Of a stretch of 64,000 nt of DNA, positions 45,398 through 52,676 are shown piece by piece. Origin of the DNA: Clostridia bacterium (GTDB taxonomy: Bacteria > Bacillota > Clostridia > Oscillospirales > Acutalibacteraceae); contig JAFSDK010000044.1 in assembly GCA_017436255.1 (NCBI GenBank), positions 17,281 through 81,280 of the forward strand. Direction: 5' to 3'. Every line of letters begins with the position of its first letter. Position 1 is the stretch's first letter. Made by a program: the position numbers and the translations under genes. The notes under the pieces were generated by a model. The model was not told the DNA's origin. It saw only the letters and a program-made list of their open reading frames with translations, and searched no databases.

Positions 45398-46876
45398 ATG
45401 GATAGACAACTAAAAAGTTTTAAGGATAAAAACATTAGTGGTGACATTGAAACTGACAAAATGTTATTTACCGAAATTTTTAAAAAAGATGCCGTTTTTA
45501 GAATGCGGGAAATCTCCTCAAAAATTTCTAACTGCCTCATTTTATTTATGGATGGTATGGTTAATACGACCATTTTAAACGAGTCAATTGTTAAACCGCT
45601 TGTTTTGGCAAAAAGAAACGATTTTGAAGAAGACAAAGCAACCTTCATTAAAAATTCAGTTATCTTTGCAAATGAAATCAAGGCGACATCCAACGTTGGC
45701 GAGATGTTGTCGGGGATTTTATATGGTGATACTGTTTTACTAATTGACAACAGTAAAAAGGCATTAATTATTAACACAAAGGGTTGGCGCGCGCGTGGTA
45801 TAAGTGAGCCGAGTGACGAACGTGTTTTACAAGGCCCGCGCGAGGGTTTTGATGAGGCGCTTATGTTAAATCTCGCAATGCTGAGAAGAAAATTACCAAC
45901 ACCCGATTTATGTGTGGAATATTTAACTTGCGGACGTAAAACCGACACGAAAATTTTTATTTGCTATATTGATTCAGTTGTTAAAAAACGTACTGTTGAA
46001 ATAATTAAGAAAAGAATTAAAAAAATTGATATTGATGGTGTTCTCGATAGTAATTACATCAATGAACTTATAAATGAAAATAAAAATTCTTGGTTTAAAA
46101 CAATCGGTAGTACCGAAAGACCCGATGTAGTTGCGGCACGTCTGCTTGAGGGTAGGGTAGCGTTAATGGTTGACGGTACACCCGTGGTGCTTACAATACC
46201 ATATTTATTTGTTGAAAATTTTCAATCTGATGATGACTATTATTTGAATTTCTGGTTTGCTGCAATTGGTAGAATTTTACGCTATATCTGTTTTTTTATT
46301 GCAGTATTTGCACCGGCGATGTATGTTGCAATAACAATTTATAATCCACAACTGTTACCAACTTCATTTCTCTTAAGTGTTGCTACTTCGCGCGGCGGCA
46401 TTCCGTTTTCAACATTTGTTGAGTGTATTGTTTTAAGCATAATTTTTGAAATATTAAAAGAAACGGGAATTCGTATGGCGCAAGGGGTTGGCCACGCACT
46501 TAGTATTGTTGGCGGTTTGGTAGTTGGCCAGGCGGCAGTAGAAGCAAAAATAATTAGCGCACCGCTTTTGATTGTAGTGGCTTTAAGCGGTATTGCCAGC
46601 CTTATGTTGCCGAAATTAAAAACTGCAATTTTTTACTATAAAATTATTTTAATTTTATCGGCAACCTTTTTTGGATTGTTTGGTTTGTTTGTCGGTACCA
46701 CAGTTATGTTTGTAAAAATATTTTCATTACGCTCTTTCGGTTCTGACTATACAGATTCCATATTTATATTCTCAAAAAGCAGCCTAAAAGACACACTTGT
46801 ACGCTCACCTTGGAATTATATGGTTTCAAGACCGCATTCACTAACCGAAAATTTTAGACGTTTTAGGATGAAATAA
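45398..46876 (+). CDS. gerKA: GerA-type germinant receptor subunit A
   Basis: A 492-residue spore inner-membrane protein. The soluble N-terminal half has the family marks GILYGDTVLLID, GPREGFDEALMLN and STERPDVVAARLLEGRVALMVDGTP. The C-terminal half holds about five transmembrane helices and ends in the basic HSLTENFRRFRMK tail. With the two following genes it forms a GerA-GerC-GerB receptor that senses small-molecule germinants. Which germinant is recognised cannot be read. ATG follows CGGAG by 8 bases. The gene symbol follows clostridial usage and is tentative. Confidence 0.93.
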   Translation: MDRQLKSFKDKNISGDIETDKMLFTEIFKKDAVFRMREISSKISNCLILFMDGMVNTTILNESIVKPLVLAKRNDFEEDKATFIKNSVIFANEIKATSNVGEMLSGILYGDTVLLIDNSKKALIINTKGWRARGISEPSDERVLQGPREGFDEALMLNLAMLRRKLPTPDLCVEYLTCGRKTDTKIFICYIDSVVKKRTVEIIKKRIKKIDIDGVLDSNYINELINENKNSWFKTIGSTERPDVVAARLLEGRVALMVDGTPVVLTIPYLFVENFQSDDDYYLNFWFAAIGRILRYICFFIAVFAPAMYVAITIYNPQLLPTSFLLSVATSRGGIPFSTFVECIVLSIIFEILKETGIRMAQGVGHALSIVGGLVVGQAAVEAKIISAPLLIVVALSGIASLMLPKLKTAIFYYKIILILSATFFGLFGLFVGTTVMFVKIFSLRSFGSDYTDSIFIFSKSSLKDTLVRSPWNYMVSRPHSLTENFRRFRMK

Positions 46877-46878
46877 TT

Positions 46879-47769
46879 TTGAAGAAAATTTTAATTTGTT
46901 TAATTTGCTTTTTAATTTTAACAGGTTGTAGGTCCGGCAGTGATTATATAGAACCTGAAAGTAGAATAATTGTATCGGCATTAGGAGTAGACAGCCTCGA
47001 CGAAAATATTCTTTTAACTGCCGAATATATAAATATCAATACGACCAATAATGACGATTCGTATAAAATTAAAATAATTACGGGGCTAGGCAAAAACATG
47101 CAAACAGCAGTATCTGATTTAGAAACAAAAATAGACGGCAAGCTGATGTTAAGTCAATGTCCGATTTTAATTTTAAACACAAGTTTAGATAAGGTAACAC
47201 TTAATAACATTTATGGTTATGTTATTTCGGAAGAAAATATTTCACTTAGTATTAGACCCATTAGTAGTGAATCGGCTTATAATCTAATAAATGCAAATAA
47301 AGACAATAAGCCGAGCGGTTATCAAATAATGAGTTTACTGAGATTTAGTGAAAATTCACTTGGAATTACAAAAGGTGATTCGCTTGTGAAAATTCTAAAC
47401 CGTGAATTAAATGATTTATATAAAATTCCGTTTGTTGAGCATAACGGCACCTATCAAGTTAGCGGTTGCAATTATTTTAAAGGCGGTATTTTGGGCAAAT
47501 TAGACCTTTTAGAAGCACAAATTCTTTATATGTTAAGCGAAGAATTGCTGCCCTGTAAAATATCAGTCGGTAGTGATTCTGTAAATTTTAAAAAATGCAA
47601 AATTAAAGAAGAAAATAATATACTGAGTGTAAAAGTTACACTTAAAAATATGGAAAAAATTAATTCGTTTGAAACTTTTAAAAATGGTTTTGAATCTGCA
47701 ATTGTTACTGTACTGAATAAGTTCGGCTATACAAAACCATTAAAATTAAGAATAGTAGGTGAAGCATAA
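46879..47769 (+). CDS. gerKC: GerC-type germinant receptor lipoprotein
   Basis: A 296-residue lipoprotein, starting at TTG two bases after the A-subunit stop. The signal peptide ends in the lipobox LTGC (Cys near residue 17), to be modified by Lgt. The mature start SRIIVSALGVDSLDENILLTAEYIN is typical of GerC proteins. It is shorter than usual members (about 370-400 residues), and the middle domain appears compact. It sits between the A and B genes (order A-C-B). Confidence 0.9.
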   Translation: MKKILICLICFLILTGCRSGSDYIEPESRIIVSALGVDSLDENILLTAEYININTTNNDDSYKIKIITGLGKNMQTAVSDLETKIDGKLMLSQCPILILNTSLDKVTLNNIYGYVISEENISLSIRPISSESAYNLINANKDNKPSGYQIMSLLRFSENSLGITKGDSLVKILNRELNDLYKIPFVEHNGTYQVSGCNYFKGGILGKLDLLEAQILYMLSEELLPCKISVGSDSVNFKKCKIKEENNILSVKVTLKNMEKINSFETFKNGFESAIVTVLNKFGYTKPLKLRIVGEA

Positions 47770-48819
47770 ATGAATCTAGATAAAACCTACTTTAAGCACA
47801 GTATTTGCCTAATTGCAATGTTTTTAATTGGTAATTTAATAATTGTTTTTCCGCAAGGTAATGGAGCAGAGCAGACCGTTTTGAGCATTCTTTTGTGTTT
47901 TGTAATTTCACTGGCTTTAACAACACTTTTGGTGCAATTTTCTCGTTGTAACGTGCTATCGCTTAAAGTGTCAAACAACTTTGCGCTTAACAATACTTTT
48001 AGAGTTTTTTTTCTTATTTTTGCTTTAATTTCTTTATTTGTCACTGCAAATGATTACGTCTTATTAATAGATAAAATACGACTACCAAATACATCGGCAG
48101 TCGTATTATCGGCAATATTTATTTTATTAGCGTTGTATCTTGCTAAACAAAAAAAGAAAATTATTTACGTAATTTCGCTTTTTGCCTTTTTAATTACCGC
48201 AATTTCTTTTGTTGTGATTTTTATTTTTTCAATACCGAATATTAATTTCGAATTATTTAAACAAAATATAACATTTAATTTAAAATCACTAACTTCACAA
48301 ACTGTCTTCTTATTTGCCCACGGTATTGGTCAAATAATTATTGCTGCGGTATTTATAGGTAAAATTCCTGAAAAATTAAAATCAAAAAAGACCTATATTT
48401 TAGGTTATACTTTAGGATTAGGCTTTTTATTTATTTGTGTTTTAAACGTAATTTTGGTGTTGGGTACCGACTTAATAGCTCGTGTACCATACCCGTATTC
48501 GTCGGTTACAAGTATTATTACGCTTGGCAACTCGTTTAGTAGAATGGACGGGATAACCTATTTTATATACTTTATTTCTTCGTTAATAAAGGCGTCTGTA
48601 ATTTTAAAGGTAATAATTAAGGTATCAAATAAAATTAGTAAGAAATTTGGCAAAATTTTGATTTATAGTACTGTAATAACTTCGATTTTAGTTGCTGCGT
48701 CAGAGATATTTAATTCATTTTCGCAAAATGTGTACGTATCTGTTGCGTTGCTGTTTTTTGAAATTACAATATTTACAACGCTTTATATCGCTACACTAAA
48801 AAGAAATGTTAAGAGTTAA
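47770..48819 (+). CDS. gerKB: GerB-type germinant receptor permease subunit
   Basis: A 349-residue integral membrane protein with about ten hydrophobic helices, related to amino-acid permeases (spore permease family). It starts immediately after the GerC stop. Conserved features include the HGIGQIIIAA segment and a PYPYSS turn. Its 3' end overlaps the opposing SpoIID-like gene by 11 bases, without a terminator between them. Confidence 0.9.
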   Translation: MNLDKTYFKHSICLIAMFLIGNLIIVFPQGNGAEQTVLSILLCFVISLALTTLLVQFSRCNVLSLKVSNNFALNNTFRVFFLIFALISLFVTANDYVLLIDKIRLPNTSAVVLSAIFILLALYLAKQKKKIIYVISLFAFLITAISFVVIFIFSIPNINFELFKQNITFNLKSLTSQTVFLFAHGIGQIIIAAVFIGKIPEKLKSKKTYILGYTLGLGFLFICVLNVILVLGTDLIARVPYPYSSVTSIITLGNSFSRMDGITYFIYFISSLIKASVILKVIIKVSNKISKKFGKILIYSTVITSILVAASEIFNSFSQNVYVSVALLFFEITIFTTLYIATLKRNVKS

Positions 48820-50161
48820 TAATTGCATCGTATTGATTAGCAATTTTAGACCAAGTAACGGGTCCGACTGAACCGGTAGGAGGCAGACCATTTAATGCTT
48901 GAAAGGTATAAACTGCATCACGTGTTTCGTTACCATATATGCCGTCAATGGTTACTGGAGGTATTTCGGGATTGTTATTTGAAATAACTGATAAATATGT
49001 TTGCAAGTCGCGCACGTTTTCACTTTGTTCGCCGGGAGTTAAAAAGTAACCCGGGTATAGTTTTGCGGCCGTTCCTTGATAATCGGGGGGAAGTGAATTT
49101 AAAATATTATTATAAACTTCTGTCATTTTATTCCATGTTATTTCATCAACCGTACCGCTCATTAAAAGACCATATTCATTTTGAAAAGCATTTACGGCAT
49201 TAACTGTGTTGGTATCAAATGTTCCGCTTATTGGAAAAATATTTAGGTTTGGATTGAAATAAGAAATTACGTTAAGATAATACTGTATTGTTATAACATC
49301 ATATCCACTCATGCCTTCTACTAATTCGCGTGAATATTGTGTTGTAACGTCTTCAAGTTTGAGGCCCTCACTTAGTAGTTCACCTAGTCGCTTGACCCCA
49401 TTATAAATCTCTTTAATTTTATACCATGTAGATTTATTTACCGTACCCGTGATTGGCAGATTGAAAATCTCTTGAAATTTTTCAACAGATTCACGTGTTT
49501 GATTGTCAAAAATGCCCGTCGTTATAGCTATTGTTGGTATAGCAGGATAGTTGCGAGAAATACGATTAAGTTGTTGTTGGAAAATTTTAACGTCGTTACC
49601 CGCATCACCAACCCTTAATTCTCTTCCCGGGTATGATTCTTCAATATCTTGAACCGCCGCATTTTCAATGATATTAATATTTTCTCCATAATAATTTTGC
49701 AAAATTTGGTAGGGCGTTTGTCCTTGATTTGCAAGGGTTACAGTGCCCCATTGAGAAAGTCCTGCACAGGTTGAAGTAGTGCCGTTACAAAACTGTGCAA
49801 ATAATGGTTGAATTTCACCTTGACGTACTATGTAATCATTAAAAATTTCATCAACTATATTGCTAATGTTTTCATAAACTTCGCGGTCTTTTGCGTAAGA
49901 TTGGTCGAAAGCAGTTGTGCTGGTTATGTTAAAATCATAACCTTTTGATGTGTACCATTCGGTATAAATTCTGTTTAGTGCAAAGGTAATTATTGCGTAA
50001 ATATTGGCTCTAAGTGCACTATCCGGCCACGTTGGGTATATCTCACCCGACGCTACGTTTTTAATATAATCGGTAAATGGTACGGTAATGTTTTCGGCGT
50101 TTTGATTTGGTGTGCCTAAATGCACCGTAATGTTAGTAGGTATGTAAGGTATAATCGGCAT
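48809..50161 (-). CDS. SpoIID-like protein with three peptidoglycan-binding repeats
   Basis: A 450-residue protein. Residues about 25-170 resemble the SpoIID/LytB domain (VASGEIYPTWPDSALRANIYAIITFAL, then KGYDFNITSTTAFDQSY and QWGTVTLANQGQTPYQILQNYYG). SpoIID proteins are lytic transglycosylases active in engulfment or germination. Three PG-binding-1 repeats follow (starting near residues 185, 285 and 375), each ending in ITGTVNKSTW-like motifs (SGTVDEITW, TGSVGPVTW). No signal peptide is seen, so it may be put on the spore from the mother cell. It follows a 162-residue gene by 11 bases. A role in spore cortex or coat is inferred. Confidence 0.8.
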   Translation of the reverse strand: MPIIPYIPTNITVHLGTPNQNAENITVPFTDYIKNVASGEIYPTWPDSALRANIYAIITFALNRIYTEWYTSKGYDFNITSTTAFDQSYAKDREVYENISNIVDEIFNDYIVRQGEIQPLFAQFCNGTTSTCAGLSQWGTVTLANQGQTPYQILQNYYGENINIIENAAVQDIEESYPGRELRVGDAGNDVKIFQQQLNRISRNYPAIPTIAITTGIFDNQTRESVEKFQEIFNLPITGTVNKSTWYKIKEIYNGVKRLGELLSEGLKLEDVTTQYSRELVEGMSGYDVITIQYYLNVISYFNPNLNIFPISGTFDTNTVNAVNAFQNEYGLLMSGTVDEITWNKMTEVYNNILNSLPPDYQGTAAKLYPGYFLTPGEQSENVRDLQTYLSVISNNNPEIPPVTIDGIYGNETRDAVYTFQALNGLPPTGSVGPVTWSKIANQYDAIINS

Positions 50162-50172
50162 GAAAGGTCACC

Positions 50173-50661
50173 TCATATATTAGTAATAGGTAATTCAATA
50201 ATTTGTAATTCTTGGTTATTGGCAGCACCGCGATATAACATATCATATCCTTGAAGTGAAGTCACACCTTCAAAAATAGGCACGTTACGAATTAATACAC
50301 TAACAAAATTTTCAGCGTCTATTTGTACGTTATAATACTTTGCAATTTCGCCTAAATTATTAGGTGTTTCAGAAAGTTGCTTTGGTAGTGCGGGTAAAAC
50401 AATGCGCTCGGTACGACCGCTGACATCGGTAGTTACTGTTTTAATTATGTTGTTATCTCGGTCAAAAATTGTTACATCTGCATTAACTACAGGAAACGTG
50501 CTACGTGAATGCGTGACTAAAATTATTAGTTCACCAACCGTAGCAGGTGTAGCAGGTACAGGCGAGGCGGCCGCAGTAGTTATTGCTTTATTTTGCGAAT
50601 AACCGCTTTGCTTTGCAAAGTTTCGCATTTCTTGAATGTATTCTTCAATAGTTTTCTGCAT
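50173..50661 (-). CDS. Ig-like (carboxypeptidase regulatory-like) domain protein
   Basis: A 162-residue protein. Residues 1-40 are helical and Ala/Pro-rich (a linker AAASPVPATPATVG). Residues about 42-150 form one beta-sandwich domain with the signature PVVNADVTIFDRDNNIIKT and the TDVSGRTERIVLP turn. No signal peptide or catalytic motif. ATG follows AAAGGAG by 8 bases. Its operon partner is the SpoIID/peptidoglycan-binding protein, so it may be a spore-surface structural protein. Confidence 0.7.
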   Translation of the reverse strand: MQKTIEEYIQEMRNFAKQSGYSQNKAITTAAASPVPATPATVGELIILVTHSRSTFPVVNADVTIFDRDNNIIKTVTTDVSGRTERIVLPALPKQLSETPNNLGEIAKYYNVQIDAENFVSVLIRNVPIFEGVTSLQGYDMLYRGAANNQELQIIELPITNI

Positions 50662-50755
50662 ATAAAATCTCCTTTATGTCTTTGATAGATATTATTTAAA
50701 TTTAAGGGGAAATATTACTGCAAATATATAATAAACAAATCATCATATATATTAT

Positions 50756-50790
50756 AAAGCCTAAAACCAATGTTATAGTTTTAGGCTTTT
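50756..50790. terminator. Hairpin terminator between the two minus-strand operons
   Basis: A 12-bp stem AAAGCCTAAAAC / GTTTTAGGCTTT with a 10-base loop, just downstream of the TetR gene. The T-run is better on the plus strand. Confidence 0.65.
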
Positions 50791-50816
50791 TAATACTTTT
50801 TTGATTTAAATTTATA

Positions 50817-51428
50817 TTATTTTGAAAATGGTGTTTTTATTGACCCATCAAGACCAAAAATACAATCCTTGATTATATGTGAGATATCGGAAACGGATTT
50901 TTCACAATTGTCTTTTAACCATTCACTAACAAATGCGGTTACACCGTTAAGATAATACATTATTACATATTTGCGTACGCTGGCAGGATAATTGAATTTT
51001 TCTAAAATTGGATTAAATATATGTTCGAACATTCTATTGTAAACCTTTTCAAATCCCAAGGATTTTCCATTGTTTAAGGCGGTGGAAAATACTTCTTTAT
51101 TTTCTTTAATATAGGTAAGATATGGAGAAAGATATTTATCGCTAATAAAATTTAGTTCACTAGGTTCACATTGTGGAATGTTACGTACAAAATTGGTTGA
51201 ATCAATATCAAAATACGAGACAAACCTATCAATTAAAAAACTTGTTGTTTCTGTTAGCAAATCTCCTATAGTCTCATAGTGCAAATAAAAAGTAGAGCGA
51301 TTAACACCCGCGGTATCACATAACTCTTTTATGGTTATATACTCAAACGATTTCTTTTTGAGTAATGAGATTAGCGCCATATCCATTTTAACAGCAGTAT
51401 TAAAATATTTGCTCTCTGATTTATTCAT
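50817..51428 (-). CDS. TetR/AcrR family regulator
   Basis: A 203-residue regulator. The DNA-binding domain is clear: ALISLLKKKSFEYITIKELCDTAGVNRSTFYLHYETIGDLL. The C-terminal ligand domain is diverged, as usual. ATG follows AAAGGAG. It comes 20 bases after a small membrane-protein gene on the same strand, which it may regulate. Confidence 0.88.
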   Translation of the reverse strand: MNKSESKYFNTAVKMDMALISLLKKKSFEYITIKELCDTAGVNRSTFYLHYETIGDLLTETTSFLIDRFVSYFDIDSTNFVRNIPQCEPSELNFISDKYLSPYLTYIKENKEVFSTALNNGKSLGFEKVYNRMFEHIFNPILEKFNYPASVRKYVIMYYLNGVTAFVSEWLKDNCEKSVSDISHIIKDCIFGLDGSIKTPFSK

Positions 51429-51448
51429 AGCACTACTCCTTTTTCGTG

Positions 51449-51799
51449 TTAGTTTTCGCTTATTTCACGGGCAAGTTGTACGATTTCATATGCGTATTTT
51501 GATTTGCCGTTTTCAAGCATTTTTAGATAGATTGGATAATTTACGCCACAACCGATAAGTCCGATAATTCCAATAATAACACCAAATACGATGCCGATAA
51601 CGCCACTGCCAATGACTTGCATTGCAAGGCACATGCCTGTGCCAAACACCAATGCAGAAATAATGCCACAAGTGTATGTGAAAATGGTGGCGGGAAGCTT
51701 TGCTTTGGCATCAAGTTTTTTTAAAGCAATAATTTTTGAATTGTCTTTAGGTGCGTAGTCCTTTGCGATTGATTCTGCTATAATTTTGTCTGTGTTCAT
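51449..51799 (-). CDS. Small membrane protein
   Basis: A 116-residue protein with two or three hydrophobic helices in the middle (about 40-95, glycine- and isoleucine-rich) and soluble ends. ATG 51799 follows AAAGGAGG by 8 bases; longer in-frame starts have no ribosome site. No family is recognised with confidence. It is co-directional with the TetR gene. Confidence 0.72.
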   Translation of the reverse strand: MNTDKIIAESIAKDYAPKDNSKIIALKKLDAKAKLPATIFTYTCGIISALVFGTGMCLAMQVIGSGVIGIVFGVIIGIIGLIGCGVNYPIYLKMLENGKSKYAYEIVQLAREISEN

Positions 51800-51928
51800 A
51801 TTAAGAACCTCCTTTAATTTTGTAATTAAATTATACGCTACTGAGGTTATTGAGCGAACAACACAAAACATAAAATCTGTTGAATTAATTAAATCATATC
51901 ATATCAACAAAAGTTTTTCAAAGTAAAA

Positions 51929-51957
51929 AAAGAATCCATCGGTACGATGGATTCTTT
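51929..51957 (-). terminator. Terminator behind the tRNA-Gln 3'-end copy
   Basis: A 12-bp stem AAAGAATCCATC / GATGGATTCTTT followed by T7 on the minus strand. It lies just beyond the partial tRNA-Gln 3' end and was probably the original terminator of that tRNA gene. Confidence 0.85.
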
Positions 51958-51962
51958 AGTGG

Positions 51963-51981
51963 TTGGCTGGGGTGGCAGGAT
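51963..51981 (+). repeat. Direct repeat: copy of tRNA-Gln 3' end (att-like)
   Basis: TTGGCTGGGGTGGCAGGAT, identical over 19 bases to 55272-55290, where it is the last 18 bases of the intact tRNA-Gln gene (complement strand) plus one. The repeat bounds a 3.3-kb segment that carries the blaI/blaR1-like genes. Confidence 0.85.
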
Positions 51982-52183
51982 ATACTTTATACTTGCCTGG
52001 ATATTACCTTTTGCTGTATATGGATTTTTAGTCTGCCTTCACACTACGTTGTTAGGCATACCGCTGGCAACCTATGTTTACGGAACATCCTTCGATATGT
52101 TACTCAATCTCGTTTGTTATATTTTAATAGCACTTCTTGAAACCTATACAGTTTGCTATATCAAAAATTCAAGAAATAAATAA
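51982..52183 (+). pseudogene. 5'-truncated membrane-protein fragment
   Basis: About 66 codons with two hydrophobic helices, ending in YIKNSRNK. The open frame runs leftwards through the tRNA-end copy into the terminator hairpin, where the only ATG (51947) lies, so the reading frame is a chimera made at the junction. The real gene probably lost its 5' part there. Confidence 0.55.
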
Positions 52184-52235
52184 AGGAAAAGGCATTGCTT
52201 CGGCGGTGCCTTTTCGCAAAATTCAAATAGGTATC

Positions 52236-52264
52236 TTGACAAATCCTCTCTAATGCGTTAGAAT
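52236..52264 (+). promoter_or_regulatory. Promoter of blaI/blaR1-like operon
   Basis: TTGACA (52236-52241), a 17-base spacer and TAGAAT (52259-52264). Confidence 0.85.
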
Positions 52265-52289
52265 AAAAGTGTCCTCTAACGTATTAGAG
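52249..52289. promoter_or_regulatory. Twin BlaI-type operators
   Basis: Two inverted repeats: TCTAATGCGTTAGA (52249-52262), which overlaps the -10, and CTCTAACGTATTAGAG (52274-52289), which covers the start of the transcript. Centre-to-centre they are 26 bases apart. Both share the TCTAA/TTAGA arms, so they are likely bound by the same dimeric repressor, the product of the next gene. Confidence 0.75.
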
Positions 52290-52304
52290 AAAGGAGCGTT
52301 TCTA

Positions 52305-52676
52305 ATGAATACACCAAAAGTATTTGAAAGTGAATATCGTTTTTGCCTGATTTTATGGGAGCACGAGCCTGTTAAAACCACAGAGTTAGTAACCCTTTGT
52401 CAAGAACAACTTGGCTGGAAGCCTACCACAACCTATACGGTTATTAAACGACTTTCCGAACGTAGTATTTTAGAAAACAATAATAAGATTGTAACCTCGC
52501 TTGTGAGTAAAGATCAGGTGCAGGCTGCAGAACTTAATGAAATGGTGGAGAAAACCTTTGAAGGCTCCTTGCCGGCGTTTATTGCTGCATTTACGAAACA
52601 TCAAAAGATTTCTGATGCAGAAATTGATGCGGTTCAGCAGATGATAGACCGATATAGAAAAGGAGAATCAAAATGA
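52305..52676 (+). CDS. blaI: BlaI/MecI/CopY family repressor
   Basis: A 123-residue winged-helix repressor. EYRFCLILWEHEPVKTTELV and WKPTTTYTVIKRLSERSIL match the DNA-binding domain of BlaI/MecI, and the C-terminal half is the dimerisation domain that is normally cleaved by the partner protease. ATG follows AAAGGAG. It overlaps the next gene by 4 bases. It probably represses its own operon through the twin operators. The gene symbol reflects the family, not a proven beta-lactam role; no beta-lactamase gene is in the window. Confidence 0.9.
   Translation: MNTPKVFESEYRFCLILWEHEPVKTTELVTLCQEQLGWKPTTTYTVIKRLSERSILENNNKIVTSLVSKDQVQAAELNEMVEKTFEGSLPAFIAAFTKHQKISDAEIDAVQQMIDRYRKGESK

Noticed and set aside
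51947-52183. 78-codon ORF taken as an intact gene from the ATG at 51947
   Set aside because: The ATG is inside a terminator stem and the first codons come from the tRNA-Gln end copy, so the frame is a junction artefact; only the distal part is likely gene-derived.
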